Assembly: GCA_020061125.1 (NCBI GenBank)
Contig: JAGUYV010000331.1
Span: 1 to 11,972, forward strand
Direction of reading: 5' to 3'
Origin: a bacterium
GTDB lineage: Bacteria; UBP15; UBA6099; DSWB01
DNA: 11,972 bases
The notes below the pieces were generated by a model, which did no database searches, was not told where the DNA came from, and saw nothing but the letters and a program-made list of their open reading frames with translations. This document shows, piece by piece, positions 1-4,858 of this stretch (position 1 is the first letter of the stretch; every line of letters begins with the position of its first letter). Position numbers and translations under genes: made by a program.

Positions 1-173
1 ACGGCGTCCGCGAGCGCCGGCCCCACCCATGCGTGGTCCCGCCCCGGTCCGCGCTCCGCGAAATCGAACACCAGCACCTGGCACGGCGCGGCCCAGGCGC
101 ACACGCATACAAGCATCATGGCGCAAAAAAACGCAACTTCGAGCAGCCTGTTTTTGATCCGCGGAATCCGCAT
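1..173 (-). CDS. Exported TolB/FlgO-like protein, N-terminal part only
   Basis: Only the first 57 or so codons are in the window; the gene continues past position 1. The start ATG lies 2 nt after the TAA of the HPr-kinase-like gene, so translation is probably coupled. The N-terminus is a good signal peptide: a basic stretch (MRIPRIKNR) followed by a hydrophobic run through about residue 28 ending in AWAAP. The mature part begins QVLVFDFAERGPGRDHAWVG, then PALAD. This resembles the first strand and helix of TolB-like, CsgG or FlgO periplasmic domains, whose typical form is VAVLPFxxxSxxxxxxxxGxxLAD. That match is by eye over about 25 residues, so the family call is tentative. Being last in the visible RiPP-like operon, the protein may work on the peptide after export or may simply be co-transcribed. 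Confidence 0.6.
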   Translation of the reverse strand, partial: MRIPRIKNRLLEVAFFCAMMLVCVCAWAAPCQVLVFDFAERGPGRDHAWVGPALADA

Positions 174-175
174 TA

Positions 176-1138
176 TTAACACAGTCCCGCGCCGCGCAGA
201 ATGTCTTGCAGAAACACCGCAGGCGCGGCGCTTTCCCGGACGAGCGTGATTCTTATGTGGCGGCTCCGGGCCATCAATTGATCCAATATTTTAACATATA
301 ACCGCATGTCGTCTCCCTGGAGCGGCGAAATGCATGCGGCCAGAAGTTTCTTATAAGCGAATGCGGGGGAGGCGTCACGCGCCACGGCGTCTCCTGCCGC
401 GCCCCATTCCGGGTAGAAAATCATGCGCAAACTCGCGGGTTCATCCGCGTTCAACTCCGGCGGCGTGAGAAATCCGGCCAGGCCGCATTCCTTATACCCG
501 CGCGCCATAAGGGCCTCCCGCTCCTTCGCATCCAGAGCGCGCGCATTCACCGCTTCGCGCACGGGCATGGCGCAGACATCCTGACCCTGCATCACCACGG
601 GGAGGCTGTCGTCCGCAAGCAGATCCCAGCCTCGGGACACAAGGGTTCTGGCCAAAGTGGACTTGCCGCACTCGTTGTCCCCCACAAACGCCACGGCCTG
701 TCCATTTGCAGCAGCCGCAGCTGCGTGCATGAAACACCAGTTGCTTTTCAGCATAACGATACGCACGAATACGGGCGTCGCGCACAGCACTGCGGTTTCC
801 GCGTCCGCCTTGTTTTCAGGCAGGAGCGCCGCCGCGCATTCGCCGGTTTCGCTGTAAAGCAGTCCGGCATGCGGCCCGCAGGACACGGCCCGCGCGCCGC
901 TCATGCCTGACGATAATGAATCGAACAGGCCGCGGTCTTTCACCAGAGCCAGGGCGCCGGCCCGCGGCCAGACGGGATTCCGGACTGTCTCGATTTCCGC
1001 TTCAGCGCCGAATCTGAAGACAGGGGCGAGGCGCGCGATGTCCGGCGCATCGGTGATGATGCGGAACGAATTGCCGAACGCGCGGAATGTGATGAGGGAG
1101 AGCATGAAGGATTTGCGCCGCGCTGCGGGCGCGGTCAT
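176..1138 (-). CDS. HPr kinase/phosphorylase-like P-loop protein (HprK-related)
   Basis: The protein has about 320 residues if it starts at the ATG ending at 1138. Seen directly: a Walker A motif GDNECGKST near residues 153-161, preceded by an MHAAAA segment near 136, and followed by RGWDLLADDSLPVV near 169-182. This His, P-loop and acidic ADD order is the core of bacterial HPr(Ser) kinases. The rest does not look like a true sugar-regulation HprK. HprK-like proteins are known in RiPP clusters, including lasso clusters where they phosphorylate a side chain in the peptide. The inferred role is phosphorylation of the precursor encoded just upstream, or nucleotide-dependent help in its maturation. 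The frame stays open to an upstream ATG at 1216, but that start would overlap the precursor gene by more than 50 nt. The 1138 start leaves a 22-nt gap. It has no clear Shine-Dalgarno, and an ATG at 1105 is another option. Confidence 0.82.
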   Translation of the reverse strand: MTAPAARRKSFMLSLITFRAFGNSFRIITDAPDIARLAPVFRFGAEAEIETVRNPVWPRAGALALVKDRGLFDSLSSGMSGARAVSCGPHAGLLYSETGECAAALLPENKADAETAVLCATPVFVRIVMLKSNWCFMHAAAAAANGQAVAFVGDNECGKSTLARTLVSRGWDLLADDSLPVVMQGQDVCAMPVREAVNARALDAKEREALMARGYKECGLAGFLTPPELNADEPASLRMIFYPEWGAAGDAVARDASPAFAYKKLLAACISPLQGDDMRLYVKILDQLMARSRHIRITLVRESAAPAVFLQDILRGAGLC

Positions 1139-1140
1139 GG

Positions 1141-1162
1141 GAGCGCCGTGCGAGGGGCGCTC
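1141..1162 (-). promoter_or_regulatory. GC-rich RNA hairpin between precursor and kinase genes
   Basis: On the minus-strand transcript, GAGCGCC pairs perfectly with GGCGCTC across an 8-nt loop. The 5' arm overlaps the last two bases of the precursor stop codon, and the 3' arm ends 2 nt before the likely kinase ATG. No U-tract follows, so it is not a standard terminator. It fits a processing or 3'-end stabilising hairpin, or a structure that hides the ribosome site of the kinase. Either would raise the ratio of precursor to enzyme. Confidence 0.5.
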
Positions 1163-1289
1163 ATTTGTCGGTGGTGCTTCCCAGGGTGCCGAGGCAGGAC
1201 GGCCCCTTGTACACATCCTTGAGCGTGCCGTAGCGGGTGAGCACGGGTTTTTCGTATGGCTTTTTCTGCTGCTGGCCGGGTTGCGTCAT
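1161..1289 (-). CDS. RiPP precursor peptide with lasso-type leader (42 aa)
   Basis: This 42-residue peptide starts with the ATG that overlaps the stop codon of the radical SAM gene (ATGA). A perfect AGGAGG lies 7 nt upstream. The leader contains Y12-EK-P15-V-L17-TRY-G21, which matches the YxxPxLxxxG signature found in lasso-peptide leaders and bound there by the PqqD-like B1 protein. In lasso leaders a Thr follows six residues after the Gly; here that position is Tyr27. If cleavage occurs at the lasso-equivalent site, the core would be G29 to K42, GPSCLGTLGSTTDK. It has one Cys (C32), two Ser and three Thr. There is no Asp or Glu at core positions 7-9, so a lasso macrolactam cannot form. The leader match and the adjacent PqqD-like and radical SAM genes strongly support a real precursor. 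The final structure is unknown. Confidence 0.85.
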   Translation of the reverse strand: MTQPGQQQKKPYEKPVLTRYGTLKDVYKGPSCLGTLGSTTDK

Positions 1290-2341
1290 GTTGCGGCCTC
1301 CTGTTTTTTGAAGAATACGGAATTGATGCGGCAGACTTCCCGGGGCGGGGCCGTGAACTCGCCGTGTTCCAAAAAAGCCAGGCCCGGGCAGGGATGACAC
1401 TTGGGGAAATGTTCGCACCCGAAACACTCGAAATCGCTCAACTTGAATGCGCGCAGTTTCTTGAACAGCGGGCTGTGCGCCCAGATATGCTCGAAGGACT
1501 GCTGATTGAGATTGCCGGCGGGCGCGCTGACCACGGAGCAGGGACGCACATCGCCGGAGGCGGTGATGTAGCATGCCGTGGCGCCCATGCTGCACCAGGA
1601 GGAAAGCGGACTGTCCGGGGTGAGTTCGCCGGACGCGGGCATGCGGTCCTCGTCCATGAAGGTTTCCCACGGTTTGGGCAGGCGGCACAAAAGCCTGTCG
1701 TCAAGCCGCAGGTCCAGGGGTGCGCGGCCTCCGTCGTCCTGCGGGGTAATAAGGGTGTTGTACTGGAACATAAGCCCGTTGCCGCGGCAGAAGCTTTCAA
1801 CCTGTTCAAAGGATGCTGCGTTGAGGCGCGTGAGGGCCGTGACCACGACCACGGGCAGGCCCCTGCTTTTGAGCAGGCTGATGGCGCGCAGGGTGCGCTC
1901 GTGCGAGCCGGGGGTGCGCGTCACCGCGTCGTGCACGGCCGGGTCCATTGAGTACAGGCTTACGCCCACCTGCCGCACTCGGTTCGCGCTGTGCGCCAGC
2001 ATGTCCGCGTGCGCCGCCTCCAGAAGCGTGCCGTTGGTTTGCAGAGTGAGCAGGAACCCGGCGTCCAGCACGGCGCGAATCATATCCGTGGCGTCTGGCC
2101 GGCACAGGGGTTCGCCGCCGGTGAGGTTGATGTGGAACGCGCCCGAGCGGCGCAATTCATCGAGCAGATGCGTGAAGCGCTCCAGAGACAGGCCCGGCGC
2201 TCCGGCCTGGCCCGCGCTGTTTATGACCATGCAGTGGGCGCAGTTGAGATTGCAGCGGCGCGTGGCTTCTATCTGCACGCGTACGGGCGTGTGCGCTCCG
2301 GCCATGCGGCGGAACAGTGTTTTCCGCGATTCCTGCCTCAT
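1286..2341 (-). CDS. Radical SAM/SPASM peptide-modifying enzyme
   Basis: The protein has 351 residues. The radical SAM cluster motif CNLNCAHC is at C30, C34 and C37 and binds the [4Fe-4S] that cleaves S-adenosylmethionine. GGEP at 75-78 is the SAM-binding motif. The C-terminal part has a SPASM-type cysteine set: C250, C257, C268 (in GDVRPC), C306, C309, C315, C318 and C337. It also has the usual GNL and IW landmarks between C268 and C306. SPASM enzymes typically modify peptides, making thioether, C-C or similar crosslinks, and use auxiliary Fe-S clusters. The gene overlaps by 4 nt (ATGA) with both the PqqD-like gene before it and the precursor gene after it, so the three are almost certainly co-translated. 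The likely substrate is the 42-residue peptide; its single Cys makes a thioether one option, but the chemistry cannot be read from the sequence. Confidence 0.93.
   Translation of the reverse strand: MRQESRKTLFRRMAGAHTPVRVQIEATRRCNLNCAHCMVINSAGQAGAPGLSLERFTHLLDELRRSGAFHINLTGGEPLCRPDATDMIRAVLDAGFLLTLQTNGTLLEAAHADMLAHSANRVRQVGVSLYSMDPAVHDAVTRTPGSHERTLRAISLLKSRGLPVVVVTALTRLNAASFEQVESFCRGNGLMFQYNTLITPQDDGGRAPLDLRLDDRLLCRLPKPWETFMDEDRMPASGELTPDSPLSSWCSMGATACYITASGDVRPCSVVSAPAGNLNQQSFEHIWAHSPLFKKLRAFKLSDFECFGCEHFPKCHPCPGLAFLEHGEFTAPPREVCRINSVFFKKQEAAT
1297..1302 (-). promoter_or_regulatory. Perfect Shine-Dalgarno of the precursor peptide
   Basis: AGGAGG lies inside the last codons of the radical SAM gene, 7 nt before the precursor ATG. 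It is the strongest ribosome binding site in this operon, since the neighbouring genes have weak ones. It decides the start of the 42-residue peptide and fits the need for more substrate than enzyme. Confidence 0.8.
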
Positions 2342-2643
2342 GCGCCGTCACGCTCCGTCCCGGCAAGTTTCTGTTCCAGCAAATCGCTGACCAGCTCGAC
2401 GGTGTCCGCGGACGCGGTTTCCGGATCCACATCGAATTCCGCCACCACCAGATCCACAATCTCTCGCACCGTGCGCGCCCCGTCCAGCATGCGCCAGATG
2501 AAGCCGCCGGTGGGATTCAGGCTGTAATATATGCCCGTGTTCAAATCCAGGAGCACGGACTCGCCCTGCAATTCCCGCTCGATCACTTCGGCGCTGCGCG
2601 TGCATACCCGATCCAGAATCATGTTTGTTTGGCCCCGCGTCAT
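2338..2643 (-). CDS. PqqD-like RiPP leader-recognition protein
   Basis: The protein has 101 residues and is the first gene of the minus-strand operon. The segment ESVLLDLNTGIYYSLNPTG, then FIWRMLDG and REIVDLVVAEFDVD, is typical of the PqqD family. These small winged-helix RiPP recognition elements bind the leader peptide and present it to the modifying enzyme. In lasso clusters the equivalent B1 protein binds the YxxPxL leader motif, which is present in the precursor encoded two genes downstream. The start is uncertain. The first ATG (2643) lies only about 10 nt from a strong -10 element and would give an almost leaderless message. An in-frame ATG at 2622 gives 94 residues, keeps the whole domain and fits the promoter better. 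Neither has a good Shine-Dalgarno. The stop overlaps the radical SAM start as ATGA. Confidence 0.9.
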   Translation of the reverse strand: MTRGQTNMILDRVCTRSAEVIERELQGESVLLDLNTGIYYSLNPTGGFIWRMLDGARTVREIVDLVVAEFDVDPETASADTVELVSDLLEQKLAGTERDGA

Positions 2644-2653
2644 TGTGAATTTG

Positions 2654-2662
2654 ATTATAGCA
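2654..2662 (-). promoter_or_regulatory. Extended -10 promoter of the RiPP-like operon
   Basis: TGCTATAAT reads toward the PqqD-like gene: a perfect -10 hexamer with the TGn extension. No convincing -35 hexamer lies 16-18 nt upstream, where a run of ten T residues occurs (2674-2683), but extended -10 promoters can work without one. The expected transcript start is near 2647, which favours the later PqqD start at 2622. Confidence 0.65.
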
Positions 2663-2730
2663 TAATGCCCTTCAAAAAAAAAATCGGCCCTCTGCCCCGC
2701 GTTTGCTGATTATTGCAGGCAAAAAGGCGG

Positions 2731-2759
2731 TTGAACTAAAGATATTATTCATGTATAAT
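2731..2759 (+). promoter_or_regulatory. Sigma70-type promoter of the export operon
   Basis: TTGAAC (2731-2736) and TATAAT (2754-2759) are separated by exactly 17 nt, close to the textbook housekeeping promoter. It points toward the polysaccharide export gene, whose ATG is about 65 nt past the expected transcript start. It is divergent from the RiPP-like operon promoter about 70 nt away, so one region serves both units. Confidence 0.75.
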
Positions 2760-2828
2760 GGCGTAAAATTTACAGGAAAAGTCAGGGCGATCCCGGCGGC
2801 CCGGGAGCCTGCTGAAGAGGGATTCGGA

Positions 2829-3815
2829 ATGAAACTTGTGAAAGCGTTAACCGCGGCATTGCTGCTGGCGATTGCCGCATGCGGCGCTTGCCTCGCCGCG
2901 GAACAGGCTGTGAACCCGGCCGCGCCCTCCCCGGATATGCAGTTGATGCCGGGCGACGCGCTTTACATCCGGATTCCCGCGGAGCCTGCATTGAGCGGCG
3001 AGTACAAGGTCGCCGAAAACGGAAAGATCTATTTCCCGGTTCTTGAAACCGCGGACCTGGGTTCGATAAGCGTGATTGCCTGCAAAGACATGAAGACAGG
3101 CAAGACGCGCGGCTGCACCGTGGCCGAAGCCGAGGCCATGATTAAAGCCAAACTGGGCAATTATTTCGTGGACGCCACGGTCGTGGTGGAACTCATGTCC
3201 TTCAGCGTGCGCGCCGCCAACACCATCGCCATTTACGGCCAGCTTCAAAGCCCGGGCGCTTACTCGCATTTCGAGGGCATGCGCCTTCTGGATGCGTTCA
3301 TCAAAGCCGGAAGCATTTCCCCGGATGCTGACCTCAAGAATGTACGCCTGCTGCGCGACGATCTCACCATCGCCATTGATGCATCCGGTGTGATCAACGG
3401 CACGGACATGGCCCAGAACCTTGTGCTGCAGCCTCGTGACTACATCATCGTGCCCTCGCGTGAACCGATTCAGAAAGTCAAGGTGCTGGTGCTTGGGCAG
3501 GTCAGCCGCGTGGGTTCGTTCTATCTGCCCGAAGGCGCAACCGTGCTGGACGCGCTTGCGGCCGCGGGCGGTGCGCAGGGCCGCGCGGGCGTGGGCAAGT
3601 CCTACATCATCCGCATGGTGGACAATCGTCCCACGGCCGTGCCCGTGGACATCAAGGCGCTCATCAGCCGTCTCGACCTGGAACAGAACCGCGAACTGCT
3701 TAACAACGATGTGCTCTTCGTGCCGGAATCGAGCGGCATTAACCTAAACGAAATCATGAGCAACTTGAGCATGTTCAATCTTCTCACCACCACATACGAC
3801 GACGCAATTGAGTGA
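2829..3815 (+). CDS. Polysaccharide export protein (Wza/OPX family, SLBB domains)
   Basis: The protein has 328 residues from the ATG preceded by AGAGGGATTCGGA. The N-terminus is a signal peptide with a lipobox-like IAAC at residues 15-18; cleavage after LAA at 22-24 by signal peptidase I is an alternative. Residues about 35-125 match the polysaccharide biosynthesis/export domain (MQLMPGDALYIRI; GKIYFP; sorting-like AEAMIKAKL). Two SLBB-type repeats follow, at about 132-205 (IAIYGQLQSPGAY) and 218-300 (VLVLGQVSRVGSFYLPEGA). The C-terminal 25 residues could form the short amphipathic helix that inserts in the outer membrane in Wza-type channels. Such proteins form the outer-membrane exit for capsule or exopolysaccharide. 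An insert with two Cys (C84, C96) within the export domain is unusual. No glycosyltransferase or Wzc-type kinase gene is adjacent. Confidence 0.88.
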   Translation: MKLVKALTAALLLAIAACGACLAAEQAVNPAAPSPDMQLMPGDALYIRIPAEPALSGEYKVAENGKIYFPVLETADLGSISVIACKDMKTGKTRGCTVAEAEAMIKAKLGNYFVDATVVVELMSFSVRAANTIAIYGQLQSPGAYSHFEGMRLLDAFIKAGSISPDADLKNVRLLRDDLTIAIDASGVINGTDMAQNLVLQPRDYIIVPSREPIQKVKVLVLGQVSRVGSFYLPEGATVLDALAAAGGAQGRAGVGKSYIIRMVDNRPTAVPVDIKALISRLDLEQNRELLNNDVLFVPESSGINLNEIMSNLSMFNLLTTTYDDAIE

Positions 3816-3821
3816 CCGGCC

Positions 3822-4181
3822 ATGAAAAAACCGCAGACACCAGCTCTGACGCCCGAGCGGCGCAAAGCCCGCAACAAAACCGTGCGCATGAGACGCCGCG
3901 TACTCCTTGGCGTCATCGTTCTCGTGGGCATTTATGTGGGCCTCATTTTCGCTCGCCTGGGCTACACCCGCATCGAACTCGAACGCCGGGAAAAAGCCGT
4001 GCGCGCAAGCCATGAGCGCCTCCTCCAGAAGAAAAAAACATATCGTGAAAACATAAAAAACTTCAGTTCTCTCGAAGGCCAGAAAGACCAGATGCGCGAA
4101 ACGGGACGATTTGAAGACAACGAGGTTCCGTTCGTCATCATGAAACCGGAAGAGCAAGCGCGCAAAAAAGCCGCGAAGTAA
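3822..4181 (+). CDS. DivIC/FtsB-like septum-formation protein
   Basis: The protein has 119 residues and starts 6 nt after the export gene's stop. Its layout is a basic cytoplasmic tail (1-26, ending RMRRR), one transmembrane segment (about 27-44), then a charged helix from about 50 to 90 that suits a coiled coil, and a short C-terminal tail with EVPFVIMKPEE. This is the design of DivIC/FtsB-family divisome proteins, bitopic partners of FtsL-type proteins at the septum. Sequence identity in this family is low, so the call rests on topology plus context: the next gene encodes an S1-domain protein, as divIC is followed by yabR in Bacillus. Another small membrane coiled-coil protein is possible. 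Confidence 0.62.
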   Translation: MKKPQTPALTPERRKARNKTVRMRRRVLLGVIVLVGIYVGLIFARLGYTRIELERREKAVRASHERLLQKKKTYRENIKNFSSLEGQKDQMRETGRFEDNEVPFVIMKPEEQARKKAAK

Positions 4182-4267
4182 GATAGCTGGCAGCGCTACG
4201 CGTTTTTCGTTTTTTGGCGGCATCGCAAGCCGGGATTTTGCGTTAAAGGGAGCTTCGTTCACATTGT

Positions 4268-4747
4268 ATGGCTTATGACGTTGGCTCGGTCATGGAAGGA
4301 ACCGTCGTCGAGATCGCCAGATTCGGCGCGTTCGTGAAATTAAGCGGCGGCAAAACCGGTCTGGTTCACATTTCCGAAATCAGCGACAAATTCGTGCAGG
4401 AAGTCTCGGACTACCTCTCCATCGGCGCGCATGTGCTCGTAAAAATCATATCCATTGATGAAAAAAAGCGCATCCAGCTCTCCATGAAAGCGCTCACGCC
4501 CCAGGACGCCGAAGCCTACGAGAAACAGCAGGCCGAGCGCATCGAGGAACGCAAACGCCGCCAGGAGGAAAGACCGGACACCGGTGGAGATTCTGCCCCG
4601 CGCCATGAGCGGGACTCCTCTTCCGCAAAACCCGAAGATTCCTTCGAGAAAAAACTGCGCAGCTTCATGCGGCAAAGCGAAGAGCGCCTCGTGGATGTCA
4701 AACGCAGCATCGAATCCAAACGCGGCACGAAGCGCAAAAAGAAATAG
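4268..4747 (+). CDS. S1 RNA-binding domain protein (YabR/YugI type)
   Basis: The protein has 159 residues. Residues 5-75 form one S1 OB-fold domain with the classic GSVMEGTVVEIARFGAFVKL opening, then KTGLVHISEIS, and VKIISIDEKKRIQLSMKAL at its end. The rest is highly charged and probably disordered, ending in KRGTKRKKK, which would add nonspecific RNA binding. Single-S1 proteins of this kind (YabR, YugI/GSP13) are ribosome- or RNA-associated. The ATG follows an AAAGGGAG site at a rather long distance (about 16 nt). It is probably in the same transcript as the two upstream genes, as the 86-nt gap shows no clear terminator. Confidence 0.87.
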   Translation: MAYDVGSVMEGTVVEIARFGAFVKLSGGKTGLVHISEISDKFVQEVSDYLSIGAHVLVKIISIDEKKRIQLSMKALTPQDAEAYEKQQAERIEERKRRQEERPDTGGDSAPRHERDSSSAKPEDSFEKKLRSFMRQSEERLVDVKRSIESKRGTKRKKK

Positions 4748-4803
4748 CTCCCCGCCCTTTCCCGCACCAGCCCCGATATCCCTCTGCAATCTTCTCCGTT
4801 TCC

Positions 4804-4812
4804 TGCTACAAT
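4804..4812 (+). promoter_or_regulatory. Extended -10 promoter before the large lipoprotein gene
   Basis: TGCTACAAT is one mismatch from the TGCTATAAT element seen three more times in this window. A weak CTGCAA lies at the -35 position with a 17-nt spacer. The expected start near 4819 gives a 5' leader of about 40 nt. The rest of the 4748-4858 gap is pyrimidine-rich with no hairpin seen. Confidence 0.5.
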
Positions 4813-4858
4813 ATGATTGCGTTGCATGCACATTGAAGCTGAATCCGAGGGGATGCGA

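Noticed and set aside
1139-1216. Longer N-terminus for the HPr-kinase-like protein starting at 1216
   Set aside because: It would overlap more than half of the well-supported precursor gene. The added residues (Pro-, Arg- and Ser-rich) look like an out-of-frame reading.
1-2643. Calling the operon a lasso-peptide cluster
   Set aside because: Only the leader signature and PqqD-like protein match. The B2 protease and cyclase are absent, the leader Thr is replaced by Tyr, and the core lacks an acidic residue at positions 7-9.
2674-2683. Run of ten A residues as a terminator tail
   Set aside because: No hairpin precedes it on either strand and it lies between two divergent promoters, where no transcript needs to end.
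2703-2828. Upstream extension of the export protein to a TTG at 2703
   Set aside because: It runs across the sigma70 promoter and would bury the signal peptide. The ATG at 2829 gives a proper exported N-terminus.
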